Positions 11,272 through 21,706 of a DNA stretch of 64,000 nt are shown one piece after another. Under the pieces are notes generated by a model. It searched no databases. It saw only the letters and a list, made by a program, of their open reading frames with translations, and was not told where the DNA came from. Numbering within the stretch: the first letter of the stretch is position 1; each line of letters opens with the position of its first letter. The position numbers were made by a program, and so were the translations under genes. The stretch comes from Notospermus geniculatus (taxonomy: Eukaryota; Nemertea; Pilidiophora; Heteronemertea; Lineidae): contig NMRB01000358.1 of assembly GCA_002633025.1 (NCBI GenBank), positions 1-64,000 on the forward strand, read 5' to 3'.

Positions 11272-12429
11272 TGAGATTCGATTCTGGCAAGATGTTTTGG
11301 TCAATGGCGCAGCCGGAATCTTCACTTGAAATACACGCGAGTACATTCAGAGATATCTTGATGGACACTTTTCCCACGGAGATGCTTTGATCCGCTCCCT
11401 CAAGCCGCTTCCACACAACTGAAATGGGCGAATTGGTGAGGGTACTAAAGGCTGCTTGTGGCGTTTACGGTAGTTGACGGGTGGCTCCGCCAGCAACTTG
11501 CGCCTGTTTTCTGATACGGCTTGCGCAACGGACGGTACATCCTCAGTCATGCGTGTTGACGTTTTCAGATAGATGTATCACGAGGGGTCATCAAGTACTT
11601 CAATAACTATTTCACCACACTCAAATGACCGTACAGTTTGATTCCGTATTGGAAATCAATGGCAATTCAATTTGTGAGTTCTTGTTGGTTTCTTTTATGG
11701 CTGCCTATTAAGCTGCATGTCCGAGAGTACAGCTCGAATGGGATGGACGGCTCTCGCAGACAGGCCGAGTGATGGTGTAATGAATGAACTGGGATTTGAG
11801 GTGGCATGGAATTGAAATGTTATTTTGAGCCATTGTCTGAAAGGGCAAATTGAATTCATGTTCAGAAATTTCTCCTGTTGTGGAACCTTTCCTTTGGCGA
11901 AATGGCCACCAGGGTAACTAATGATTCACTCGTGAATGTCTGCATTTCAGCTTCTGCCTCTAGTGCGTCAACGCCTTCGTACGGCCATTGAGCTACACAG
12001 GTCCCACAGCATGATACACACTTCCCAAACCATTGCGAGCTTTGTGATGGCACTTGCGTGTCTTATCGGTCGTTCACCCCTTGTCCAAACTCTATCCACT
12101 CGTCACATATAAGTACATCCTCAACATCACCACGACCCCACTTATCCTAACCTCAATCACATTAATTTGTATTCATGAATAAAACAATTGGATTATGAGC
12201 CAGGGCTTTGTCTGTCGGGAGAAGAAAGAAAGTGGAAGGAGGATGATAGGTGTCAATCCGTCTGGAATGGTGCGAACTGATACCATCACGATACGAACGC
12301 TTTGGGTTGAGCATGCGGAAGATTGCCTTCAGATCGAGATTGTAATCAGCTTTTCTGTTTTATACAGTCATCCTTGGAGGAATAATCAGCACTTATCTAA
12401 GCATCGCGCTTAGAGTTGGTTTTATTTTG
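11272..12429. other. Intergenic DNA, weak minus-strand open frame
   Basis: A 63-codon minus-strand frame at 11862-12053 has an exon-like composition near its end (EAEAEMQTFTSES) but no splice sites or homology that I can support. Nothing else recognised. Confidence 0.35.
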
Positions 12430-12459
12430 CCTGCTCGTGGCCTTCATTACCCTGAATGC

Positions 12460-12890
12460 TTACTTCAAGGCCAGCATCTCTTTGTCTCTTTGTCATCGTT
12501 CATTCTGGAGCTTCTGTTAGCCGTCCTTGGACCGTTTGGCGTATGATTTGTCAAGTAGTCCTAAAATGGGTTCCAGAAACATTCGATCCGGCCATTATCG
12601 TAAAAAGTGGTTTCTTTTTTCAAATCTGCACCCATCATTTTCTTCCATGGGCCATTTGGTTCACGATTTGGCTGAACTTCAAGTTTCACAGTCTCCTAAA
12701 TGGGGTCTACTTTTTCAAATCTGCGGACCTTCGTTTTCGATATTCTCTCTCTGAACTTCTTTCAGTCGTCTATGGACTGCTTGGAACAATTTTCCTGTAA
12801 TCCTTCGTTCATAGTCTTCTACATGGGTTTGAGAGAAAGTTGGACCAAATCCTTGGCTTCGTTTTTCAAGTCTGCACTTTTCTTCCGCAA
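12460..12890 (+). repeat. Three degenerate tandem units of about 140-150 bp
   Basis: Blocks resembling CTAAAATGGGTTCC, TTTTTTCAAATCTGCACC and TTGGACCGTTTGG recur with drift near 12520-12640, 12640-12735 and 12770-12885. The best conserved part is TTTTTCAAATCTGC. The identity is low, so this is a weak call. The open frames across it are probably a by-product. Confidence 0.4.
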
Positions 12891-13133
12891 AGCTTGTTCA
12901 CTAAAACGAAATACTATAACACCTTATTCACTGAAGAAATCTACTCTCAGCGTCTTTTTACTTTCCCGGAACTGCGAATATTCTATCATTGACGATATGG
13001 AGAGACAATCTATTCATAAGATCTTTTTCTTTCAACAGCAACAGGAATATAGCACTTTTTACAGGTCACATCACCCTGTTTTTGTAAGAAACGTGAATAT
13101 CCTTGCAGTATAGTACTCAGTATTGATCGAGTC

Positions 13134-13322
13134 TTACATCTGAATAACCTTATCTGAATGTCTTTCCCCTCTATCTTTCTTTGAAGGATATTCTCCTATA
13201 TCAGGCATTACTTTCCAATGAGACATTTCAGGCTCGGTGTCACAGTAATTACTTGTATTGTCCATGAGTTCCGTTTCATTGGGTAAGTTTCCATTCAAAA
13301 AGACACTGTAATTAAGCTGCAT
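13134..13322 (-). CDS. Candidate terminal coding exon, unknown protein
   Basis: I do not recognise this. A minus-strand open stretch of about 62 codons ends with a TAA stop at its low-coordinate end. Its composition differs from the chance frames around it: hydrophilic and acidic, with runs such as NGNLPNETELMDNTSNYCD and SKKDRGERHSDKVIQM, as in a cytoplasmic or linker tail. Possible acceptor AG sites lie at its upstream edge (TAATGCAG and TTAATTACAG). No partner exon was identified and no conserved domain is visible. It could be chance; RNA evidence would decide. Confidence 0.25.
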   Translation of the reverse strand: MQLNYSVFLNGNLPNETELMDNTSNYCDTEPEMSHWKVMPDIGEYPSKKDRGERHSDKVIQM

Positions 13323-13579
13323 TATATTAAACAGGATATTAAGGGGATACTCTTAATTATGACTAGGAAGATACTACCGATATTTTCGAAGAGTGTAAGG
13401 TTCCAGTGTGTTGAATTTGGTAAGGTTGGTATCATGGTGCACTCTGTGGCACTGGCTGGTATACTGGATCTTCGCCCGCATAAGGAGACTGTGAAGAACA
13501 AGTGGGTATACCACCTGCAGGATTCTGGTTCGATTGTGTACTTGTACATGCACGTGTATTTTGGTCCAGTGTTGTGATC

Positions 13580-14397
13580 GTTGTTCGTTTCACCAATAAT
13601 GGTTCATTATATGCTACTTACTCCAGGAAAACGACGCTTTTTCTGGAGAAAACCGAAGCATGAAGAGATCATCTCTTACAACAAACCGCCTCTAAATTCA
13701 TAAAGCCTACCAATTCACATTTGTACATGGAAATCCATGATTCTTTTAACAATGTAACTTCATGACGAATCTGATAAGGTTTCTTTTACAGAGTAACGCA
13801 ATGATGCTTTCTTCTACGGCACACAATAGATTACCATTGAATGACAAAACCACCATTAAATTTTATTAAAGAACAAAATATGACAATGTCCTCTAAGTCC
13901 GCGATTGTCGTCTTGCTATCTTTGGACCAAAAAACGTGGGTCTTCCTGTTGTACTTATATCACAAAAGATTTCTACATTATTTATTTCCATGTTTCCAAA
14001 GAGAATGAACTTCAAACGTCAACGAAGTCGACAGTAAACCTCTTTGATTTCAGGTATTCACACAGTTCACTTTGTCATCGCGGGATTATTGTAACATGAA
14101 AAAACAACACATAGTCATATTTCTTTTTACCACAACGTCGTTTTCACCGTGTGACAGCCCGCTGTTCTTTTGTCATGGAACTAATTACTCCAACCTAACA
14201 TATTCCCAACCAATCTCAAATAACTCAGCCTATACCCAAGGCGAATTTCATGTCTTTTGTATTATCATGGAGCTCGTTAATCAAGGTTTGGACATTGTAT
14301 TTCATTTTTCCGTCAGGGCCGACGCTATAGCATTATTGGCCCTGCTAAGTACGGAGGAGGCCATCACAAGCTACTCATGTTCCTCACTTGGATGGGG
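13580..14397. other. Intergenic DNA, nothing recognised
   Basis: No gene supported. A 136-codon plus frame (14072-14482) runs into the SINE to its right and is not convincing as a gene. Confidence 0.4.
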
Positions 14398-14580
14398 TAT
14401 TTTACTTGCCCTTGCAAAGACACAAGGTACAAGGCACCACGGCTTACTGTCCCATGCGACGGACGTGAAGAGCCGGGAATGAAAATCCCAAATGGCCCGG
14501 GCTGGATTCGAACCCGGGACCTGCCGCTTGCTAAGCGGACGTGATAACCACTAGGCTATCANCGGTCAGGACAGGGTGAG
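14398..14580 (-). mobile_element. tRNA-derived SINE
   Basis: On the minus strand a tRNA-like head contains a Pol III A box (TAGCCTAGTGG, 14548-14558) and a B box (GGTTCGAATCC, 14504-14514). Its anticodon-like loop reads TTAGCAA, but the acceptor ends do not pair and the T stem has mismatches, so it is not a working tRNA gene. A non-tRNA body follows to about 14398 and includes TTACTGTCCCATGCGACGGA on the plus strand. A single n at 14562 lies in the head. Confidence 0.75.
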
Positions 14581-15394
14581 GAACAGCGTCGCCGAGTGAA
14601 CATACCGTTGAGGGTTCGCTGAATGACGCTGAGGAACGTCTGGCGGTCGCTGGTTTCAAGATCAAAGTGTCTGAAGCTTTATTGTCGGTTCCGTCATCCT
14701 TCGGGAGCGAAGACAAAAAGCTGTCCCTGATTGGAAAATATGCGGTGAAGATGAGCTCTTCTGTCTCATCATCTGACTATCCAAAGAAGGCATTTCTGGT
14801 TTCTTATAAAAAAAACATGATTAGCTGGGATCGAGGAACCTTCTTTGGGTCTTGGTGTTTTATAGAACAAGGGTCTAACAGCCTTTTTTTATCAAACTTC
14901 CCTCTTTTTTAAAATCCCTTCAGATTATTTTATGATCCGAGGAGCACTAAGCATTTCAGGGGTCTAGCTGCCTGTGGTCCCAGAACTCTGTAAGATTCAA
15001 TCTTTGTTGTTGTTGTTCTTCAAGTGTTCTGCATCTGAAGCATTTTTTTTTGGGGGGGGGGGNTCTGAAGCATTTTTGGGGGGGGGGGGTCGTCTGCACC
15101 TTCGGTGTCATCTGCACTGAACTGCACTGTAGTGTATGTAAAATGTAAACATCACAGCATACTCTCCCAGAAAGTGTTCATGCATCGCAAACTCGATGCT
15201 GCCATCGCTCATTAGGAGTTTTTATAATCTTTATCGATCATATTCTACTTTAGCTCTGAGACTACAAATATTTTCCAGACCGGTGGCAGTTCGATGACGC
15301 TGAAAAGCCAACCAGGTGGCAAAACCAAACGATCGGAAAATAAGCGAACATCACGCGTCGGCAGAGCATTTTTTTAAATCGTGTAGTTGAGGAA
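14581..15394. other. Intergenic DNA; short T/G-run duplicate at an n
   Basis: No gene supported. Around 15030-15095 the block TCTGAAGCATTTTT followed by a G run occurs twice, once on each side of the single n at 15063. This suggests a failed join in a homopolymer rather than biology. Confidence 0.5.
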
Positions 15395-15935
15395 TAATTC
15401 TTATATGTTCATGACGGTATATGTTCATGTAGCTGTTCTTATATGTTCATGTAGATGAATACTTCTGATGTTGATGTCGATGAATAATTCTTATGTTCAT
15501 GTCGATAAATACTTCTTATGTTCATGTACACGAATACTTCTTATGTTCATTCATAGATAGATGATTAGCTTCTTATGTTTATGTAGATGAATACATGTAC
15601 TTCTTATTTTCATGTAAATGAATATTTCTTTTGTTCATGTAGATGAATACTTTTATGTTGATGTCGATGAATACTTTTTATGTTCATGTAGATAAATACG
15701 TCTTGTGTTCATGTAGACAAATACTTCTTCTATTCTTGTAGATGAATACTTCTTATGTTCATGTAGATGAATACTTCTTGTGTTCATGCCGACGAATACT
15801 TCTTATGTCCATGTAGATGAATAGTTCGTATGTTCATGTCGATGAATACTTCTTACGTTCATGTAGATGAAGAGTTCCTAATACATGTATGTTCATATTG
15901 ATGAATACTCTCTTCTTATATACATGTGCAAGTTT
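15395..15935 (+). repeat. 25-bp minisatellite
   Basis: About 18-20 tandem units of GTTCATGTAGATGAATACTT then CTTAT (25 bp), with point changes such as GTCGAT for GTAGAT and occasional short insertions. The 25-bp period is not a multiple of three, so it does not encode a repeated peptide in one frame. Confidence 0.9.
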
Positions 15936-16562
15936 ATGTGCTTATTGGATGCAGGGAGGACTACTTTTTGTCACCCACCCAAGCAATAACACCACGACGC
16001 CATAGCTCACCATGGCAGCAGAGGCAACATGACCTTGGAGAGTGAAAAACGGTCAGAATAAAGGATACGGCGAGTACACAATCACGTATCACTGTTCTTC
16101 ACTGGTAAGTGACCAATGGCCTGAAGCATCCATATTCATAGTCACAAGCAATGACAAATAAATAAGCGAAGGACTAATGAGATATTAGACCTCATTAGCA
16201 ATAATCAATTACATTTGATTAACCATTTCGTCAGAATGCGACTGGCCACAGATAACAACATCCAAAATACCATGTCTTGTCTTCGGGCCAAATTATTGAT
16301 GACTCAGCATAAACGATTACCCTCAAAGGCACGCGCGACAAGATCACCTGTGCTGAGCCAGCATCTATTAAAAAGTCAACACTAAAACGTCTCATCAGAA
16401 CGTGTTCTGTGGACAAGTTCGCTTTTTCAGCGTTCAGCGTTCATGATGAAAGCTGTTTGTTCCGTACTGGCACCATCGGTGAACTAATAGGCTGTGTGAT
16501 TGCCAGTGCTTTTCTCTTGAACTCTTGATACCCAAAGGAAAGTTGGACGGAATGCAAATCTT
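15936..16562. other. Intergenic DNA, nothing recognised
   Basis: No gene, RNA or repeat that I can support. Confidence 0.45.
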
Positions 16563-16812
16563 CTAAAGGTTGATTGTGGTGAACTTTGATTGTCCCCTCT
16601 CTCTTACTATCCAGCCCAAGTCGTCTCTTTTTCTTGAAATTTCGTCGTCATGATTATCCACGTTCGTGTTTTGGGATTGTACTTGAGCTTTGCACTCAGT
16701 TGGCAGTGGTGTCACGGCCTCCGCGTCCGTGTCGTTTGTCGGGTTTGGACCGCAGAACGATGGGTTGTCTGAGGGGGCAGTCACGTTCTTCATGTCGTAT
16801 GTCAGGCTATAG
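16563..16812 (-). CDS. Candidate terminal coding exon, unknown protein
   Basis: I do not recognise this. On the minus strand an open frame runs about 80 codons from near 16812 to a TAG stop at 16563-16565. It is hydrophilic and reads like a protein tail: stretches such as MKNVTAPSDNPSFCGPNPTN, then EISRKRDDLGWIVRERGQSK, ending FTTINL. An in-frame AG after CCCCCTC near 16778 could be an acceptor. Its upstream side runs straight into the TIR element at 16843-16977, so any real exon must begin below that. No partner exon identified; the call rests on composition alone. Confidence 0.3.
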
Positions 16813-16842
16813 GATCGTAGAAGCGCGTCATCTTGCGAAACA

Positions 16843-16977
16843 GGACCATATTCATGAAGCCTTCGCAAGAAGGCTTCATGAAGCCTTTGTAAGGCAGTCA
16901 GTGAACAATAGGGCATGTGCAGCCAAGCAGTAGACGTGCGTGCACGCAGAGTTGCGAAGGATTCGTGAATATGGCCC
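16843..16977. mobile_element. MITE, GGCCATATTCATGAAGC ends, copy 1
   Basis: 135 bp. The left end GGACCATATTCATGAAGCCT pairs with the right end GATTCGTGAATATGGCCC, and the inner block GTGCGTGCACGCAGAGTTGC is shared with the related copy at 36341-36473. The middle CAATAGGGCATGTGCAGCCA is also shared, in inverse orientation. No coding capacity. Confidence 0.8.
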
Positions 16978-17280
16978 GATGTTCCTATACTACAACCTTC
17001 ATGAAACGCTCGGCACTTGCCAAGCCAATGAGATGTACACAGAGCCGATTTCTAGTCAGTTGTCCATCTGATCTGACAGCTTTGGACGTGTGTATCGATC
17101 AGCGATACCACACTTCGGGATTAATGAATACTATGTGGCAGAAATGACAGCATGTGAAATTCCTGTAATTGGTTTCCTGCCCTTCTAATACACGTCAGAG
17201 TGTCTGATGGAGAACCTTCCTCCCTGAGCCTGAACCCAGCTGAGCGCTCATCATGTACGCGGTGGCTGTCGGCAGGTAGA

Positions 17281-17474
17281 ATACTCTCTATCCGGAAATT
17301 TAAGACCAGACAATGGGGAACTTCTAGGCCCGCCCAAATGGTAAAAAGCCTATTGTACAATTCGGTCAATCAACCCCAAGCTCTACTCGACGGCGCTGAA
17401 GTGAATGGTTGATGAACATGAATTGACTGGCTGGGGCGGAGCACTCTGGTCTTAAAGTTCCGGATAGAGAGTAT
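17281..17474. mobile_element. MITE, ATACTCTCTATCCGGAA ends
   Basis: 194 bp. The left arm ATACTCTCTATCCGGAAATT then TAAGACCAGA matches the inverted right arm TCTGGTCTTAAAGTTCCGG then ATAGAGAGTAT with one small shift. Single copy in this window. Confidence 0.8.
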
Positions 17475-18653
17475 AACATTGAATACGATACACAACGCGT
17501 TTTTATCACCACGTGGACTTGTGTCAGCTAAGGTTTCGTTGTAGTATCAGTCTAGCACAGTCGGTACCACTGGTTATATTTGGATTGGACAGGACACCAG
17601 TCTTATGGCATATTAGTTCCAAATGCTGCCACCAGGGGAGGAATATGAAGCGTCATGCATACAGTGGCACTTTAAAGTACGACACTCATCACGCCGTGGT
17701 TTGATCACTGGATTACGGATGAGGAATCTCGCTTGATTCAAAAAATTGCCTTCGCTCGACTTTGCTCCTTTTTTGTCGATGTACCCAAAGGACCTAACCT
17801 GTCATGCAGTGATGTTCTCGGTAAATGACTACATGTCCTCGCCCACACGCCAAAAAGACAATTATCGGGCAGCGTCGAAATCCAATCGACGTACCGAGGC
17901 CACCGATGAAAAACTGGCCGATTTTTCAGTGGATGTCGTGTTGTTTCGGACACGGCGAACGAAAACATGTTTCGTTTTTCATGGAGTCGTTCAACTGACG
18001 TTGTCTTGGGCATCGAACAACTGACACTTGTCTCTTGACGGCTGCCCTTTATGCTTTTAGTGCTTTTCTAGCTTTGTACTCAGTACTGTTCCAGGTACAC
18101 AATCATATTGTTGTCATGTGCAGCAAATACTGCAGATTCGATCGTTGAGCTAGGTGTCTCGATCCGATAACTTCGTCGAAATGTTCTCAGAAAGACCGTC
18201 GCGCGGGTCTGGATATATAGGACAGTTTCTTTCCAAGTAAGACTCAGTGCTAACGGAAGCAAACATCCAACAGAGAAAGGAATATGATCCCCAGTCCATC
18301 ACATCCACAAAGCATCATTTTTTTAGATCACAAACACTACGAAACTGAGACAGCATGCTTTAATGGAATATGGTTTGGGTAATTCAACGTCCAGAAACCA
18401 AAATGTTCCTTAACAGCACTTCAAATTCGTCTTTTGTACCACAAAGCAATAAACCTGACCTAACGTTTCACCCTTGAGACCACAATATGGCTTTATCACA
18501 GGATGGTCAGACGTTTACTGGCCCCAGAAGAACAATCGTACGCTGTACAAAAATTACCAGTTTGCGTGTTGACGAGAGAACGCTGCTGAAGAAAACGTTT
18601 CCGTTTCCTCTGTGTAAGCCAGAGTGCTATGCTGCGCAGGATGTTGTGAGGAG
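17475..18653. other. Intergenic DNA up to an assembly gap
   Basis: Several open frames of 60-92 codons overlap on both strands (for example 17738-18024) with no recognisable motif. The region ends at the N run. Confidence 0.4.
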
Positions 18654-19397
18654 NNNNNNNNNNNNNNNNNNNNNNNNNNNNNNNNNNNNNNNNNNNNNNN
18701 NNNNNNNNNNNNNNNNNNNNNNNNNNNNNNNNNNNNNNNNNNNNNNNNNNNNNNNNNNNNNNNNNNNNNNNNNNNNNNNNNNNNNNNNNNNNNNNNNNNN
18801 NNNNNNNNNNNNNNNNNNNNNNNNNNNNNNNNNNNNNNNNNNNNNNNNNNNNNNNNNNNNNNNNNNNNNNNNNNNNNNNNNNNNNNNNNNNNNNNNNNNN
18901 NNNNNNNNNNNNNNNNNNNNNNNNNNNNNNNNNNNNNNNNNNNNNNNNNNNNNNNNNNNNNNNNNNNNNNNNNNNNNNNNNNNNNNNNNNNNNNNNNNNN
19001 NNNNNNNNNNNNNNNNNNNNNNNNNNNNNNNNNNNNNNNNNNNNNNNNNNNNNNNNNNNNNNNNNNNNNNNNNNNNNNNNNNNNNNNNNNNNNNNNNNNN
19101 NNNNNNNNNNNNNNNNNNNNNNNNNNNNNNNNNNNNNNNNNNNNNNNNNNNNNNNNNNNNNNNNNNNNNNNNNNNNNNNNNNNNNNNNNNNNNNNNNNNN
19201 NNNNNNNNNNNNNNNNNNNNNNNNNNNNNNNNNNNNNNNNNNNNNNNNNNNNNNNNNNNNNNNNNNNNNNNNNNNNNNNNNNNNNNNNNNNNNNNNNNNN
19301 NNNNNNNNNNNNNNNNNNNNNNNNNNNNNNNNNNNNNNNNNNNNNNNNNNNNNNNNNNNNNNNNNNNNNNNNNNNNNNNNNNNNNNNNNNNNNNNNN
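18654..19397. other. Assembly gap (744 N)
   Basis: A run of n. Frames reported across it are artefacts. Unlike the other two long gaps, I see no duplicated flank on the two sides. Confidence 0.98.
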
Positions 19398-21122
19398 TCA
19401 CGTTATTGTGTAACCTTTATGAGTTCAGCAAAGTTCAGAAATCTCACGAACAAGTTGAACTTTTTCACCCTTTCTTATCCTCATTCCCCCGTTTCGTACC
19501 CGCCTTCAAAGAATGTCACATTGCGTGAGTAATTACAGGAATTTACTACATCATCGGCATTTTTCAACATAAGGAATACACTTTGATGAGCTAATGGCCT
19601 TCTAATTAAAAGATCGAAAAGTTGTGACTCATGCGACCTTATTCATGCCTGCGTTGATTCGAATCAATTTCAGGGATTCGAGGTGCCAATGTTGCTTTTC
19701 GAGCGAAAGTAATCTGGCAGTATTCGCCAGCCCATTTCGGAAGATGAAAGTTGTGAAACTTGCTGTTTGACGAAAAACTCGTACACATTAAGAGAAACAA
19801 GCAAATTGTCTTCAGTATTTCACCTTCATTGACCAAAGATATAGTTTGTTTACTGTGCAAAATGTACAGCAAATATACATGTAGTTAGGTTGAAATTTCC
19901 ACTGACTCGTCGTATTCAATGTAGTGATATTACCTTTGATATGATTTTCATTAGTGGTATTGAGGCGTCATTTGGGATGGAACTTCGATGGTTTTCTTTA
20001 TGGTGTAATGGGTAGTATGCAAGATTTCGGCATTGTTGTCGTTATCACATTCCATTGCTACAGGGAGTTTCAGAAAAGGTTTCATAGAAGGAACTTGCCC
20101 CCCCCCCCATGGCCGAATCGTTCATTTTGTGATAAAAGCACCTTATTTGGCACAGATGTAGGTTGGACCAAATCATTTATCATTTTAGGACGGGAGCCCC
20201 GACGAAATCGGCCCTCATGGCAGCCATCTTGGATTCCAATATGGCTGCCATTTTGGACACCTTTTCCCATATATCTCGAATTCTATGGCAGATAGAAGGA
20301 AAATTCGAAACCTATACCCACATTTTCAGTCAATGCAAGAACTTCCCATCGTGACGTACATGTATAAGACGGACGTTTCCTATGTACACGTTCTATCGTA
20401 GTATCAGCGAATGTTCTGTTCCTCAATGTCGGCCTAATCAGTCATTCTCATGGGCACAAATCCATGATATTGTATCATAGCTGGCATTAAGTAATTGCCC
20501 GTTTACTCTTGTGAGATGCAGGGTTTAAAAGTTCAAGAGGGTCGGAAGGGGAAGGGGCAATAAAGGGCATTTATATAAGAAAAAATCGTGAAGGAGAGAT
20601 CGTATGCCGATTAAGAAAAGGTACGCAAGAGTTCATAGAATTTAGACACGCGTTCTGCCCACGTTGTTCATTTGGTGCAAGACGTTACAAAGATTTATGG
20701 CCAATCATAAGAGGGGATTAATTCTGCGCCGTGAGTTGTATTGAAGCATCCGCTTACCTCGGGCTACATTCAAAGCATTTCGATCATTAAAATTGCTTGT
20801 TTAGCGTAATTAACATTGATTAGTCATGGTATCGTTGATAAAGAATTCATGATATGATTACAAGTTTAATTGGCGTTCATTTCACCTTACCTCGAACGAT
20901 TCTATCGAAGACAATGGGCGACCAAGAGAAAACCAACGTTTCGTTTGAAATACGAGGCTCGTTCGGGACGTTCCAGGAGCGCATGGTAACTCATGTAGGC
21001 AGCAACGTTGGGGAAACTTCATCACCTTCTCCAGAGCTGCTCCCGTTTGTTCATTTGAATAATATTGGTGAAATTTTGTAGGTATATCTCCTACAAAAGG
21101 CACCAGGGTGCTGCACGTACAT
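19398..21122. other. Intergenic DNA; possible start codon context at 20914
   Basis: No gene supported. A plus-strand frame after ATGGGCGACCAAGAG (20914) gives a hydrophilic 55-residue stretch in fair start context and could be a first exon, but a stop follows and no partner exon was found. Around 20218-20257 the phrases GGCAGCCATCTTGGATTCCA and TATGGCTGCCATTTTGGACA resemble dispersed repeat sequence. Confidence 0.35.
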
Positions 21123-21194
21123 TTTCTATCCGCAAAATCCGTCACACCCGTTTTTCGGTTTCTATCCGCAAAATCCGTCACACCCGTTTGTCGG
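21123..21194 (+). repeat. Two tandem 36-bp units
   Basis: TTTCTATCCGCAAAATCCGT then CACACCCGTTT is present twice with a 36-bp period, directly upstream of the split tRNA-Asp region. Confidence 0.85.
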
Positions 21195-21336
21195 TGTTGG
21201 AGCAAAGACGCTCGGAACCCGTCTAGTTGTCGCCAAGATTGAGGTGATCAGACGCTTGACGTGTCTGCTGGTCACAGGCGTGTAATCCTCGGTAGTATAG
21301 TGGTGAGTATCCCCGCCTGTCACGCGGGAGACCCGG

Positions 21337-21507
21337 TGTAATGTTTTCCAGTGTTTCCGTGTGTCAGTGTTCCCCCTATTGTTCTGGAAACACTGGCAGA
21401 TAGATCGACACGTTTCTCTGTGTGTCCTCCATTGTCGAGTCGCGGCTTATTCCGTCAGACAATAGCAGGGGAACACTCGCAGATGGGGAACGCTCAAAAA
21501 CGTTACA
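21337..21507 (+). mobile_element. TGTAA...TTACA MITE, copy 2 (in tRNA-Asp)
   Basis: Begins TGTAATGTTTTCCAGTGT and ends CAAAAACGTTACA, and is bordered by CCGG on the left (21333-21336) and CCGG on the right (21508-21511). It is close to 11049-11212 over its whole length and adds a short GGCAGATA block. The termini are TGT...ACA. No coding capacity. Confidence 0.92.
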
Positions 21508-21511
21508 CCGG

Positions 21512-21662
21512 TGTAACGTCGATCAGTGTTCCCCGTATTTCTGTGTTTTTCTTATTGTTTCCCTCCTGACGGATTAAGCGGCAACTAACCCAACAATAAC
21601 CATTCTAGGCCGCCCCTATTGTTAGAGAACACTGAGCTACAGAAACACTCACAGATGTTACA
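21512..21662 (+). mobile_element. TGTAA...TTACA MITE, copy 3, abutting copy 2
   Basis: Begins TGTAACGTCGATCAGTGT and ends ACACTCACAGATGTTACA, bordered by CCGG at 21508-21511 and 21663-21666. It shares ends and motifs (CTATTGTT, CAGTGTTCCCC) with copy 2 but is a distinct subfamily. The middle CCGG is shared by both elements, giving the local order CCGG-element-CCGG-element-CCGG. Confidence 0.88.
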
Positions 21663-21691
21663 CCGGGTTCGATTCCCGGCCGGGGAGGTTC

Positions 21692-21706
21692 TTTTTGGAT
21701 TTTTTT
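21692..21706 (+). terminator. Pol III terminator of the split tRNA-Asp
   Basis: TTTTT at 21692-21696, four bases after the tRNA 3' end, followed by a second T run at 21700-21706. This placement is normal for a Pol III tRNA gene and supports that the locus was once a working gene. Confidence 0.75.

Larger units (their letters stand above)
21286..21687 (+). tRNA. tRNA-Asp(GTC) gene split by a 330-bp insertion
   Basis: The 5' part (21286-21336) contains the acceptor strand TCCTCGG, an A box TAGTATAGTGG, a D arm, and an anticodon arm CCCGC-CTGTCAC-GCGGG with anticodon GTC (Asp). The 3' part (21667-21687) is GTTCGATTCCCGGCCGGGGA plus G. Joined across the insertion they make a canonical 72-nt tRNA-Asp with a fully paired acceptor (one G-T wobble) and T stem. 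The insertion lies in the T arm at a CCGG and is flanked by CCGG copies. Those copies leave the B box and T arm whole on the right side, but A and B boxes are now about 330 bp too far apart. The locus should not give a normal tRNA unless the insert is removed. It could instead have been a pseudogene already when hit, though the parts show no decay. Confidence 0.92.

Noticed and set aside
14498-14575. tRNA-Ala(AGC) or another tRNA at 14.5 kb
   Set aside because: A and B boxes are present, but the acceptor ends do not pair and the T stem has mismatches; it is the head of a SINE.
18487-19532. Open frames of about 300 codons around 18.5-19.5 kb
   Set aside because: They consist almost wholly of n from the assembly gap; the few real codons show nothing.
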